Shown: positions 7,852 through 17,116, counted from the first letter of the stretch. The stretch is DNA of 64,000 nucleotides from Aurantimonas marina (GCF_017183135.1 NZ_JADDXW010000008.1:1-64000); one strand, 5' to 3'. The notes: generated by a model not told the origin, from the letters alone. Made by a program: numbers and translations.

Positions 7852-8688
7852 ATGGAAACCGTTTCGACGAGCAAGGCCCATGGCGGAATACAGGGCGTTT
7901 ACCGCCATGCTTCCAAGACAACCGGCACAGATATGACCTTCGCCGTCTTCGTGCCCGAGCACGAGGTCGGAACGAAGCTCCCGGTTGTCTGGTATCTGTC
8001 CGGCCTGACCTGCACCCATGCCAATGTCATGGACAAGGGCGAGTATCGCCGCGCTTGCGCGGAACTCGGCCTGATCTTCGTCGCGCCGGACACGAGCCCG
8101 CGCGGCGAAGACGTGCCGGACGACCCGGACGGGGCCTATGACGCGGGCCTGGGGGCGGGCTTCTACGTCGACGCGACGCGCGAGCCCTTCGCCAAGCACT
8201 ATCGCATGTGGAGCTATGTGACGGAGGAACTGCCAGCGCTGATCGCCGCCGAATTTCCGGCCAATCCAGCACGGCAGTCGATCATGGGGCACTCGATGGG
8301 CGGCCACGGCGCGCTCACCATCGGCTTGACCTATCCGGATCGCTACAGGGCCGTCTCGGCCTTCGCGCCGATCGGAGCGCCGAGCCAGGTGCCCTGGGGC
8401 CACAAAGCGCTGGCGATGTATCTCGGCGACGATCGCGCGGGCTGGCGCAAGCACGATGCCGTCGCGCTGATCGAGGAGGGCGCGCGGGTTGAGGAACTGT
8501 TCATCGACCAGGGCATGACCGATAATTTCCTCACCGAGCAGCTCCGGCCGGAACTGCTGGAAGCAGCTTGCGCGAAGGCCGGGATCGGGCTGACGCTGCG
8601 GCGGCAGCCCGGCTACGATCACAGCTACAATTTCATCTCGACCTTCATGGAAGACCATCTGCGCTGGCACGCCGCCAGGCTGGGGTGA
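7852..8688 (+). CDS. fghA: S-formylglutathione hydrolase
   Basis: A 278-residue esterase-D family serine hydrolase that splits S-formylglutathione to formate and glutathione. The nucleophile is Ser148 in MGHSMGGHGAL; YLSGLTCTHANVM (about 48-60) forms the oxyanion region, and the catalytic His is in GYDHSYNFI near the C-terminus. The length is standard. It starts 3 bp after frmA and completes the glutathione-dependent formaldehyde pathway, which here could also serve methylated-compound breakdown, although no such genes are visible. Confidence 0.96.
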   Translation: METVSTSKAHGGIQGVYRHASKTTGTDMTFAVFVPEHEVGTKLPVVWYLSGLTCTHANVMDKGEYRRACAELGLIFVAPDTSPRGEDVPDDPDGAYDAGLGAGFYVDATREPFAKHYRMWSYVTEELPALIAAEFPANPARQSIMGHSMGGHGALTIGLTYPDRYRAVSAFAPIGAPSQVPWGHKALAMYLGDDRAGWRKHDAVALIEEGARVEELFIDQGMTDNFLTEQLRPELLEAACAKAGIGLTLRRQPGYDHSYNFISTFMEDHLRWHAARLG

Positions 8689-8697
8689 GGCGGTCCG

Positions 8698-9510
8698 GTG
8701 CCGGAGACCATCGCGATCGACGACCCGGCAGATCCGCGCATCGCGGTGTTTCGCGACATCCGCGATCGGGATCTGACCGGCCGGGGCGGATTCATCGCCG
8801 AGGGCACGGTCGTCCTCGACCAGCTCTTGAGCTCGCGTCAATTCCGGCCGACCGCGCTGCTTGTCCTTCGCAACCGTCTGGCCGGGCTGAGCGACCTCTT
8901 GTCACGCGTGCCGCGGGGAGTTCCGATCCATGTCGCGGAGCGCGAAGTTCTCGACCGGATCGCCGGCTTTCCCATGCATCGCGGCGTTCTCGCCCATGGC
9001 GAGGAAGAAGGCGTCAGGTCAACGCCCGCCGAGCTGGCAGCCTCCGCCGCGGCGCTTGGCCGCCCAGTCGTGGTGGCGGTCGGTATCGCCAATCACGACA
9101 ATGTCGGCGCGATCTTTCGCAACGCCGCCGCCTTCGGCGCAGGCGCCGTCCTGCTCGACACAACCTCTTGCCACCCGCTCTACCGCAAGGCGATCCGGGT
9201 TTCGGTCGGGACGGTGTTGACGATACCGTGGTCGCGGGTGGGCGCCGGCACGGATCTCGTGAGCTTATGCCGTGACGCCGGGTACCGCACCATTGCGCTC
9301 TCGCCCGCAGAGGGGATCACGCTTCGCGAGTTCGTTTCCGATGGCCCGATGGCGCTATTCCTTGGTGCCGAGGGAAGGGGGCTTTCAGCGGAGCTGATGG
9401 AAAGGATGGAGACGGTCCGCATCGAAATGGAGCCTGACGTCGATAGCCTCAACGTGGCCACCGCCGCCGCGATCGTGCTGTCCGGCCTGTATGGCAATCG
9501 CCAACGATAG
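8698..9510 (+). CDS. SpoU/TrmH-family RNA 2'-O-methyltransferase
   Basis: A 270-residue SPOUT methyltransferase that would 2'-O-methylate a ribose in tRNA or rRNA using S-adenosylmethionine. An N-terminal L30e-like substrate domain (about 1-100) precedes the knot domain with motif 1 NHDNVGAIFRNAAAFGA, motif 2 LFLGAEGRGLS and motif 3 DSLNVATAAAI. It begins with GTG 8698 behind a GAGG ribosome-binding site, 10 bp after fghA, so it may be read from the same transcript. The exact nucleotide modified cannot be told from the sequence. A repeat unit starts right at its stop codon. Confidence 0.9.
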   Translation: MPETIAIDDPADPRIAVFRDIRDRDLTGRGGFIAEGTVVLDQLLSSRQFRPTALLVLRNRLAGLSDLLSRVPRGVPIHVAEREVLDRIAGFPMHRGVLAHGEEEGVRSTPAELAASAAALGRPVVVAVGIANHDNVGAIFRNAAAFGAGAVLLDTTSCHPLYRKAIRVSVGTVLTIPWSRVGAGTDLVSLCRDAGYRTIALSPAEGITLREFVSDGPMALFLGAEGRGLSAELMERMETVRIEMEPDVDSLNVATAAAIVLSGLYGNRQR

Positions 9511-9612
9511 AGCGCTGTGCGTCCATCCGGACGCACAAGACAGGCGCCAACATTCTTGGTCTGGCATCAAAATGATCCAAAAGCCAGTTTCGACTTTTCG
9601 GTCCGAGGCTCC
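9509..9612 (+). repeat. Hairpin-bearing intergenic repeat, copy 1
   Basis: About 100 bp that are closely related to 10906-11012 in the same orientation. It contains the stem GTGCGTCC-ATCC-GGACGCAC, a shared AAATGATCCAAAA block and a CTTTTCGG block. Similar hairpin elements are common at gene ends in Rhizobiales; here the hairpin directly follows the methyltransferase stop codon and could act as a transcript end. Confidence 0.75.
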
Positions 9613-9635
9613 CGGATGCCGATCGTGGCCGGGGC

Positions 9636-10787
9636 CTATCCGGTCGCTTGGTCGCTGGCGCGCAGACGGCGGACCCGGTCGGCCAGTGTGACCTGTTTCG
9701 TTTCGGGCTCCGTGGAGGACGACGGCACTTTCCCGGCGTCGAGAATTGTGTCGATCGGCGAGCCGGCTCCCTCGGCCTTGGCGGTCAAATGAACGACGCG
9801 CGCCGCAATGTCACTGATACGCTGGCGCAAGTCCTCCTCTTCGAGATTCTCCTCGCCGAGCGGGTGCTCGGGCAGATCGAGCGCATCACGGACGTTTTGG
9901 CCGATCGTCGGCTGGGACGAAGCCACCGTCGCCTCGCGGGCTTCGGGTTCGGTGGTGACAGACAGCCCCCCATTCAGGGGGCCATCCTTGGCATCCGGCG
10001 AATCCTGGGCCGCTAGGCCGATCACGCGCACTTCAGGGAGAAAACCGAACGGGCGCGGACCGCCGGCCGAGGTCTGCTCCTCCAGATCGGCCAGGCGTGC
10101 CGTCAGGCGGATTACTTTTTCCTCCAGTTTGCGCGCGGCGACTTTTTCCCTTTGGAGATGGCCCTCGAGCGTATTCAACTCGCCCCGAAGCCGCTCGATG
10201 ACGCTCTGCTTTTCGCTCTCGCGCCGTTCGGTCGACCGCAAATCGTCGGATACCCTCTCCAGCTTGCTGTCGAGCGTCAGGATGTCGATCTTTCGTTCTT
10301 CAGCGATCTGGCTCAGTTCGCGGAAGCGTTCGGCAAGATCGTCCGCTTCGTCCGTGCTTCGTTCGAGGTCCAGTCTCGTTTCACGCAACTGCCCTTCCAG
10401 ACGGCCGTATTCTTCCTCACGCGACTCCAGCGCCGCCGCGAGCTCCTTGAGGTCGGCCTCTTGCTGCGCCACCGTCTCGGCGAGACCGCGATTGCGTGCG
10501 CGCAATTCCGCGTTCTCGCGCGCCACGCGTCCCGCGTCCGCCCGCTCCAGCGCGGCCTTGTCGCGCATCGCCAGCGCATCCATCTCCCGTTGCCGGGACC
10601 GGAGCGCCGCTTCGGCACGAACATGATCGAAGCTGGCGCGAATTTCGTTCACGCTGGACGGGATCGTTGCCTCAAACTCGCGCCGCGCGAGCCGTTTGGC
10701 GCGACGCCAGATCACCGGAGCAACGAGAAGCGCGAACAGCGTCGCGGCGAAAAAGCCGAGGAGAAAGGTCAGGCCGGTGGCGATCAT
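9636..10787 (-). CDS. Membrane-anchored coiled-coil protein of unknown function
   Basis: A 383-residue protein with one N-terminal membrane helix (about 4-27, GLTFLLGFFAATLFALLVAP) followed by a positively charged WRRAKRLARR stretch, so it should be anchored with the rest in the cytoplasm. Residues 55-255 form one long, highly charged coiled coil rich in Glu, Arg, Leu and Ala. The C-terminal third is low-complexity with IADI-type short helices. The layout recalls RmuC-like or divisome scaffold proteins, but no nuclease or other catalytic motif is present. It stands alone between two copies of a repeat. Its function is unknown. Confidence 0.75.
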   Translation of the reverse strand: MIATGLTFLLGFFAATLFALLVAPVIWRRAKRLARREFEATIPSSVNEIRASFDHVRAEAALRSRQREMDALAMRDKAALERADAGRVARENAELRARNRGLAETVAQQEADLKELAAALESREEEYGRLEGQLRETRLDLERSTDEADDLAERFRELSQIAEERKIDILTLDSKLERVSDDLRSTERRESEKQSVIERLRGELNTLEGHLQREKVAARKLEEKVIRLTARLADLEEQTSAGGPRPFGFLPEVRVIGLAAQDSPDAKDGPLNGGLSVTTEPEAREATVASSQPTIGQNVRDALDLPEHPLGEENLEEEDLRQRISDIAARVVHLTAKAEGAGSPIDTILDAGKVPSSSTEPETKQVTLADRVRRLRASDQATG

Positions 10788-10905
10788 GGGGTCCTTCGCA
10801 TGGAACTGCCGAAAGAACCTATAACGCAGAAGTCGCTATTGGTGCCGCCTCCGCGGATTTTTTTGGCGGCTTTTGCCACCCCGGTATGCTCTTCAGGCAA
10901 CGACT

Positions 10906-11012
10906 TTAGAGCGCCGTGCGCCTATCCGGACGCACAAAGGACGCTCTAACACTTTGATTGAGCATCGAAATGATCCAAAAATCGGATCCACTTTTCGGAC
11001 AGATGCTCTGCG
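10906..11012 (+). repeat. Hairpin-bearing intergenic repeat, copy 2
   Basis: The second copy of the 9509-9612 element. It shares the hairpin (GTGCGCCT-ATCC-GGACGCAC), the AAATGATCCAAAA block and the CTTTTCGG block, and is followed by eipA reading towards it. The two copies bracket the coiled-coil gene as direct repeats about 1.4 kb apart. Confidence 0.75.
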
Positions 11013-11018
11013 CGCCGG

Positions 11019-11606
11019 TCAGAACGGGTTCCAGGTCGGCATCGGCGTCAGCTTCAGATAACCCAGATTGACCCCGAGCCGCGCGCCGACACCGGTCTTG
11101 ACCGGCACAAGCACAATATTGTCGCGCGTCAGTACCGTCATGCCCAGTCCGCCGATCAGATAGGCGCTGCCGGACACTCCGCCGAAACGGCCGTACACCG
11201 CTTCGACTGACGGCAGGTCGTAGACCAGCATCATCGTGCGCGCGCCGTCGCCGCCGACGTCGAAGCCGAGGGAGGGGCCCTGCCAGAAGATGCGGTGCTG
11301 GCCGGCATTCTTGGTGAAGAGCGTGCCCTCGCCAAATCGCAGCCCGCCGAAAAAGGCGCCTGCCGCTTCCTCTCCAAGGATATAGCCGTTGGGCAGACCG
11401 TAACTCTGGAAGGCCCGCTCGATGAGCTGGGCAAGGCTCCCCGACGTCGTGCCAAAGAATTGATGCCCGGTCTGGATGACCTCGTCCATGCTGTAGCCGG
11501 CCGGATTCGCCTGAGCCAGAGCGGGGGCGGCCGGAACGAGGCCCGACGCCAGCACCACGGCCGTGGCGAAGACGAAATTGCGGACCGTCCGGATAAGACC
11601 GTTCAT
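11019..11606 (-). CDS. eipA: EipA-like periplasmic envelope-integrity protein (DUF1134)
   Basis: A 195-residue exported protein of the DUF1134 family. Residues 1-32 form a signal peptide ending near APALAQA. The mature domain has the family's glycine-rich small beta-barrel with GPSLGFDVGGDGAR and YGRFGGVSGSAYLIGG. In Brucella the homologue EipA supports envelope integrity and virulence and is tied to the CtrA regulon. The start at 11606 is set by a strong AAGGAG site; the frame is open upstream but has no signal there. It is divergent from chpT, and two GANTC methylation sites (11782 and 11825) lie in the gap. Confidence 0.88.
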   Translation of the reverse strand: MNGLIRTVRNFVFATAVVLASGLVPAAPALAQANPAGYSMDEVIQTGHQFFGTTSGSLAQLIERAFQSYGLPNGYILGEEAAGAFFGGLRFGEGTLFTKNAGQHRIFWQGPSLGFDVGGDGARTMMLVYDLPSVEAVYGRFGGVSGSAYLIGGLGMTVLTRDNIVLVPVKTGVGARLGVNLGYLKLTPMPTWNPF

Positions 11607-11871
11607 GATCGGCTCCTTTCGAGTAAGCGGGTGCTCCCGGCGATGTGGGCCAGGTCCGCATGGCGCCCCTTGCGGGCGACTTCCCCGGCATTTGAACAAA
11701 ACATGCTTTTCAATTGCCTAACGCCCAGGCGCCCCCATCAAATTTCTCTTCGCGGATTGGCGAGCCGCCATCGGTTGACGGGAGTCTCGCTTGAAATCAT
11801 GCTTCGTATCGAAATGGGACGGGTGATTCGCCGTGATCGCGTCCCCCTGTCTCGATCGAAACGGACCTTGA

Positions 11872-12498
11872 ATGACGACCCTCCCAGAACTCTCCGCCGC
11901 TGATCTCGCCGCACTTCTGTCCAGCAAGCTTTGCCACGATATCATCTCGCCGGTGTTCGGTATTCAGAGCGGGCTGGAACTTTTGGACGACATGCCCGAC
12001 GACCGCGAGTCGATGGAGCTGGTTCGTCACTCGCTCAAATCGGCCGTGGCCAAACTCCAGTTCGCGCGGATTGCTTTCGGGTCTGCGGGTTCGCCGACCG
12101 CGACCATCGATCTCAACGAAGCCAGGACAGCGGCGATGGGATATATGGACCACGAGAAGGCGACCCTCGTCTGGGAAGGCGAGGGAGGATATGCGGCGAA
12201 GAACTTCGCCAAGATCATCCTCAATCTCGTGGTGCTGGCCAGTGCATCGATCAGTCGCGGCGGCGAGGTCCGGGTGGACATCGAGGCGATCGATCCGCCC
12301 CGGGCCAGTGTCCGCGCATCCGGCGAGCGAATTCGCATCCAGCCGCGCCTGCTCGCGCTCCTCAATGGCGATGCCGCCCAGGAGGCTGTGGATGCCCAGG
12401 CGATACAGCCCTATTACACGCTGTTTCTGGCGAAGGAGACGGGTCTGACGGTCGTCCATGAAAAGAACGATGCCTCGGTGGTGTTTCGCGTCTCCTAA
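11872..12498 (+). CDS. chpT: Histidine phosphotransferase ChpT
   Basis: A 208-residue dimeric phosphotransferase that passes phosphate from the hybrid kinase CckA to CtrA and CpdR. The phosphorylated His22 is visible in LCHDIISPVFG, in the N-terminal helical hairpin (about 10-80); the rest is the degenerate ATPase-like domain with KIILNLVVLA. The length and layout are those of alphaproteobacterial ChpT. It lies next to eipA and just before an odd receiver protein, with ctrA 0.8 kb away, a cell-cycle gene cluster known in Hyphomicrobiales. The GANTC sites upstream suggest possible CcrM-dependent control. Confidence 0.93.
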   Translation: MTTLPELSAADLAALLSSKLCHDIISPVFGIQSGLELLDDMPDDRESMELVRHSLKSAVAKLQFARIAFGSAGSPTATIDLNEARTAAMGYMDHEKATLVWEGEGGYAAKNFAKIILNLVVLASASISRGGEVRVDIEAIDPPRASVRASGERIRIQPRLLALLNGDAAQEAVDAQAIQPYYTLFLAKETGLTVVHEKNDASVVFRVS

Positions 12499-12627
12499 AA
12501 TTGCGTGATCGGCTTCATGCATTTTTACCCTTGTTTCTGAACGAAACGGCAAACACGCTGGGCTACAACTCCGTCACGATCGACCTCGACACATCGCTCG
12601 AGGCGAGCCAAGCGGAGTTGTCAGGCT

Positions 12628-13008
12628 ATGCAAACCTGTCTCATCGTCGACGACGCGCCGGTCATCCGGAAGATCGCCTCCCGTATCCTCCTGCAGTTCG
12701 GCCTCGCTGTCGAAAGCGTCGCGAACGCCGATGAAGCGCGCGAATGGATCAAGCAGAACGGACTGCCGGACATCGCCATCGTCGCGGCTTGTCCCAGTGA
12801 CAGTGCCGGCCCCGAACTCGTTGACGAGATGCGTCGGATGGCGAAGGGCACGAATCTCGTCATCCTTGCCTCGATCGTCGACGCCAACCTCGGGTTGATG
12901 ACCCGTCTCAAGCGCGCCGGGGCGACGGACTACATCTACAAGCCGTTCGAGCGCGATGCGCTTCATTCATGGATTGAGCCGTATCTCGAGTCGTCTGCCG
13001 CGGCGTGA
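12628..13008 (+). CDS. Receiver-only protein lacking the phosphoacceptor aspartate
   Basis: A 126-residue single-domain receiver related to the CheY-like proteins that begin CLIVDDxxVIRK. The acidic pair (Asp8, Asp9) and the conserved Lys105 (YIYKPF) are present. At the position of the phosphorylated Asp (CtrA Asp51) the residue is Ala53 (PDIAIVAACP), and the switch Thr/Ser is Ala81. It therefore should not take a phosphoryl group by the usual route. It lies between chpT and ctrA, so it could act as a non-phosphorylated binding partner in the CckA-ChpT-CtrA relay; that role is inference. Confidence 0.88.
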   Translation: MQTCLIVDDAPVIRKIASRILLQFGLAVESVANADEAREWIKQNGLPDIAIVAACPSDSAGPELVDEMRRMAKGTNLVILASIVDANLGLMTRLKRAGATDYIYKPFERDALHSWIEPYLESSAAA

Positions 13009-13196
13009 TGCCGGCATAAGTATTAGCGGCATGATGAGATGACGATGACACAGGATCGATGCGACGCCGTTTAATGAAGGTGATCGATCGCCGTCATTCG
13101 GCGCGGAACGCGAGCGGCGATCCGTTTCCCGCTGTTCCTCATTCCGCGCAAAGCGCGAGGCGGGCGCTGGCCGGCGAGATGCCATCTATAATGAAT

Positions 13197-13224
13197 GACC
13201 CGCCGCGGAAGATCCGGGCGGGTC
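13197..13224. terminator. Perfect hairpin between the convergent receiver gene and ctrA
   Basis: An exact 8-bp stem, GACCCGCC-N12-GGCGGGTC, sits between two genes that read towards each other. It lacks a U-run on either side, so it may be a weak or factor-assisted bidirectional terminator. The rest of the 246-bp gap shows nothing I can name. Confidence 0.45.
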
Positions 13225-13254
13225 GTCCGGCTTGCCAACTGGAATTCGTTGCGT

Positions 13255-13950
<696 letters not shown>

Positions 13951-14034
13951 CAGAAATTCCTCTCAGCCAGCCGCGCCGAACTTGGATATTCGGTAAGCTC
14001 TCGTTGTCTAAATTCGGCCAAAAAATGGCAGGCA

Positions 14035-14042
14035 ATGGTTAA
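14035..14042 (-). promoter_or_regulatory. CtrA half-site (TTAACCAT) upstream of ctrA
   Basis: On the minus strand the 8-mer TTAACCAT, a recognised CtrA half-site, lies about 85 bp upstream of the ctrA start codon. A GANTC site follows at 14103. An 8-mer alone can occur by chance; the location is what makes it interesting. Confidence 0.5.
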
Positions 14043-14315
14043 CAAATACTCTTGATCCTTCATGGATCGGACCGCAGTGCATCTGCGGATTGGTTCGAGG
14101 CAGAGTCTTTTCCGTGAACCCATTTTTGCGATCCCCGCAGGGTGCCGCGAAATGGGTCATTCCGGTTTACCCGGCCTTAAATCCTCACCCCTATGATTAA
14201 CGGTGCGCGTAAACAGACGGTTAAGACGCATAGCTCCCGAGGCTTGCCTGAAACCCGTCGAGTGCATTGTTCATGGGTGTTCCGTCAGGCGGAGCCGTCA
14301 GCTAGGGATTTGAGT

Positions 14316-14684
14316 ATGAAGCGTGACAACCTGGTGCGACTGGCGCGTTTCAAGGTCGCGGAAAAGCGCCGCCAACTCGAGCAACTCGAACTGATGATGG
14401 GCGAATTCGCCCGCATGGCGGCTGAACTCGACAATCAGATCGTCAACGAGGAGAAGAAAGCCGGCATCAGTGACGTCCAACACTTCGCCTATCCCACCTT
14501 CGCCAAGGCGGCCCGAGCCCGTCGCGACAACTTGACCAATTCGGTCAAGGATCTGAAGGTCCAGACGAACGCCGCGCGGCTGGCGCTGGAGGAGGCCGAG
14601 GCCGAGCTGCTGCATTCGGAAAAGCTGGAGCAGCGCGACGGGAGCCGGGAGGAGCTAGAAGCGCGGCGCGAGGCCGTCGGCTAG
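14316..14684 (+). CDS. FliJ-like coiled-coil protein
   Basis: A 122-residue, almost wholly helical, highly charged protein that resembles FliJ, the soluble flagellar export component, in length and in its N-terminal pattern (LVRLARFKVAEKRRQLEQLE). The body is two long helices broken near residues 55-65 (QHFAYPTFAKAA). I chose ATG 14316; the frame is open further upstream but without a start signal. No other flagellar genes are in the window. The position divergent from ctrA matches the usual ctrA-fliJ neighbourhood in Hyphomicrobiales, which supports the name more than the low-complexity sequence does. Confidence 0.7.
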   Translation: MKRDNLVRLARFKVAEKRRQLEQLELMMGEFARMAAELDNQIVNEEKKAGISDVQHFAYPTFAKAARARRDNLTNSVKDLKVQTNAARLALEEAEAELLHSEKLEQRDGSREELEARREAVG

Positions 14685-14989
14685 GGCACCTGACCACCTC
14701 GCGGACACCGGCGTCCGCTCGGTTGCGCCTTGCCTAATGCCGTTGCAGCCGTCGCATTGTTCGACGGGGGAGCCGTTTTCACATCGCGTCCGACCATCCC
14801 GCCGTCCGCGCGCGTCCCGTCGCCCGCGAGATTCGAGCCGCAATACGCCCGGCGGACGCTCGCGCGAGCCGGGCAGACTGCCCTGTGGCACGTTTCGCGC
14901 CGCCAATGCGGCTTTGAAAACATATTCGATTGTGAGAATATACGGTCCCGGCCATTGTCCTGGCCCATCGGAAACGTGGAAGAGAGCCA
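14685..14989 (+). other. Intergenic region before the metallo-hydrolase
   Basis: No gene is apparent in these 305 bp. Apart from the ATATTC/GAATAT palindrome (14922-14941) and an AT-rich promoter-like patch around it, I see nothing. Confidence 0.6.
14922..14941. promoter_or_regulatory. Candidate SoxR operator, exact palindrome
   Basis: ATATTC-N8-GAATAT, 49 bp before the metallo-hydrolase start. The same arms and the same 8-bp spacing recur upstream of soxC at 23639-23658. The sox-linked ArsR-type repressor (17117-17485) is the obvious candidate to bind it. Confidence 0.7.
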
Positions 14990-15901
14990 ATGATCAGCCG
15001 TCGAACCTTCAATCGGGCATTGCTCGCGGGGCTCGCGGCACCGCTGCTGCCAACCGTCGCGGGAAATGCCTTCGCGTCGACAGACGGTGGAACGCTGACG
15101 ACGGTCAGCGACGGCAATCTCGTCCTGCCGCTCAACTTCGTCCTGCCCGATATTCCCAAGGCCGAACTCGAGGCTTTGGAGGGAGCGGCTTTCATCCAGT
15201 CCGGTGAATTGACGCCACCCTGCAATCTGACCCTCGTGCGTCTGCAGGATCGCCTCGTCCTTTTCGATGCCGGGTCGGGGCCGAATTTCATGCCATCGGC
15301 GGGTCGCCTGATCGAAAGCCTGGCGGCCGCGGACCTCGATCCCGGTGCGATCACCGACGTTGTCTTCACCCATGCTCATCCCGACCACATCTGGGGCGTC
15401 GTCGACGATTTCGACGAAGTGGTCTTCCCGCAGGCGGCGTTTCACATCTCCGGCACGGAATGGGACTTCTGGCGCGCCGAGGAAACGCTTGCTGCCGCGC
15501 CGGACGATCGCAAGAGCTTCGTCGTCGGCGCCCGCAGCCGCTTCGACGCGATCGAGGAACGGTCCGAGCGGTTCCAGCCCGGCACGGAAATCATCCCGGG
15601 AATCGAGGCGATGGGGACGCCCGGCCATACACCTGGGCACACGGCCTTCGTGATTCACGCTCTCGACGAGCCGGCAGTGGTCGTCGGCGATGCCATCTCG
15701 AACGACCCGGTGTCCTTCGCCCGTCCAGACTGGCATTGGGGTGCGGATCAGGACCCAGAGGAGGGGGCGTCGACACGGCGCAGGCTGCTCGACCGGCTGG
15801 CGGCGGAGAAACTGCAATTCGTCGGCTTCCATCTGCCCGACGGCGGGATCGGACGTGTCGAGGTGGACGGGGCAGCCTTCCGGTTCGTTCCGGCGGTCTA
15901 A
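14990..15901 (+). CDS. Tat-exported metallo-beta-lactamase-fold hydrolase, sox-associated
   Basis: A 303-residue MBL-fold protein with a twin-arginine signal (ISRRTFNRALLAG, cleavage after about residue 29). The metal site is complete: His128, His130, Asp132 and His133 in THAHPDHIWG, His in TPGHTPGHT, and Asp in VVVGDAIS. It acts in the periplasm. SoxH of some sox clusters is a periplasmic protein of this fold with no settled role in thiosulfate oxidation; this gene may be its counterpart. An exact copy of the candidate SoxR operator precedes it, supporting membership of the sox regulon. The substrate is unknown. Confidence 0.82.
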   Translation: MISRRTFNRALLAGLAAPLLPTVAGNAFASTDGGTLTTVSDGNLVLPLNFVLPDIPKAELEALEGAAFIQSGELTPPCNLTLVRLQDRLVLFDAGSGPNFMPSAGRLIESLAAADLDPGAITDVVFTHAHPDHIWGVVDDFDEVVFPQAAFHISGTEWDFWRAEETLAAAPDDRKSFVVGARSRFDAIEERSERFQPGTEIIPGIEAMGTPGHTPGHTAFVIHALDEPAVVVGDAISNDPVSFARPDWHWGADQDPEEGASTRRRLLDRLAAEKLQFVGFHLPDGGIGRVEVDGAAFRFVPAV

Positions 15902-15902
15902 T

Positions 15903-17000
15903 TCACTCCGCCGGCCCGCGCTCGATGGGCATGAACGCATAGCGGATGGAACCTTCCAGGATGTAGGCAAGACCCAGCCGCGCGCCGATCGCGATCGAGA
16001 TCAGCACGACCGGCGCCGAAATCGTCAGAAGCGAAGCGGCCGAAATGCCTTGGCCGATCGTGCAGCCGAGCGAGAACACACCGCCGACGCCCATCAGCGC
16101 AGCCCCAGCCAGATGCCGCGAGAGTTCCCGCGCATCGTCGCAGGCTTCCCAGCGCACGTCGCGACGTTGCACTGCGGCGGCCGCGGCACCCACCACAACT
16201 CCGAGGACGAGGCCGACGCCATAGTCCGGCAGGCTGCCTGTCACGGCGATGATCTGCAGGATGAGATCGCCCGGCGGCACCACGAAGGATGCGCTTTCGA
16301 TCTGCACGGGATCAAATGACCGGGCCGCGATCCAGGAGGTCGCCGCCCAGCCGAACGCGACAACCGTGCCGATCCCCACGCCGGCGATGATCTTACCATG
16401 ATCGTAGCGAAACGCGGACGATCTGAAAATCCAGTGACCGAGCAATGCGACCACCAGGGCCGTCACCGGCAGCGTCATATCACGGCCGGTGAGGGCGCTG
16501 ACGAGCGAGCCGAGCGACTGGTCGGGTGCTCCCAACGCGGACAGATCGTAAGCTTGGGAATCGACCAGGGCGACGCGACCGGCCGCGACGAGACCTCGCT
16601 GCGCAGCGAGAGCCGAAAGCCCCAAAATGACGACCACGATGAGGCCGCGCAGCGAACCGCCGCCAAGCCTCACCAAGGCACCGAAGCCACATGTGCCGAC
16701 GAGTGCCATTCCGAAGCCGAAGGCGACGCCGCCGAGGATCGCGCCCGTCCAGCCGAAAGCGGGGCTCATGTAAAAGCTGTGGCTCGGCTCGAAGACACCG
16801 GCGACGGCAAGAGCCTGGCTCAGCACGATCGCTACCAGAATCGCCAAGCCCCAGGCGCGCAATCCATTGTCGTCACCAGCATACCAGCGCCGTTCGAGCG
16901 CCGACATCGTACAGAAATGATAGCGCCTCGCGACGTAGCCCATCGCCGTACCGGCGATCAATCCCGCCAGCGGCAGCGCGAAGCCGCTTTCCACGAGCAT
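15903..17000 (-). CDS. soxT: YeeE/YedE-family sulfur-compound transporter SoxT
   Basis: A 365-residue membrane protein with about nine to ten hydrophobic helices, of the YeeE/TsuA family that imports thiosulfate or related sulfur compounds. The conserved cysteines lining the path are visible in YHFCTMSALERRW (start), GTCGFGALVRLGGGSLRG (middle) and LGCTIGQGIS (end), the last two forming the repeat typical of the family. It lies downstream of soxS-soxR on the same strand, 116 bp after soxR, and converges with the metallo-hydrolase. Gene linkage makes uptake of a sulfur substrate for the Sox system the likely role. Confidence 0.88.
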   Translation of the reverse strand: MLVESGFALPLAGLIAGTAMGYVARRYHFCTMSALERRWYAGDDNGLRAWGLAILVAIVLSQALAVAGVFEPSHSFYMSPAFGWTGAILGGVAFGFGMALVGTCGFGALVRLGGGSLRGLIVVVILGLSALAAQRGLVAAGRVALVDSQAYDLSALGAPDQSLGSLVSALTGRDMTLPVTALVVALLGHWIFRSSAFRYDHGKIIAGVGIGTVVAFGWAATSWIAARSFDPVQIESASFVVPPGDLILQIIAVTGSLPDYGVGLVLGVVVGAAAAAVQRRDVRWEACDDARELSRHLAGAALMGVGGVFSLGCTIGQGISAASLLTISAPVVLISIAIGARLGLAYILEGSIRYAFMPIERGPAE

Positions 17001-17116
17001 GTCTGTGCTCTCCCAATGCGCATCCGATGCGCTTCCGCGTCAAAGGCTAAGGCTTACCATGCCCACCCGCAAGCGTCCCCTGTTCACGAAGGTGCGGACT
17101 TCACGCCGGCGGCAAC

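Noticed and set aside
6700-8841. Open frame of 713 codons antisense to frmA and fghA
   Set aside because: Shadow of two genes with intact catalytic motifs.
14175-14247. A full CtrA site upstream of the FliJ-like gene
   Set aside because: Several TTAA words occur but none has the 7-bp spacing of the consensus.
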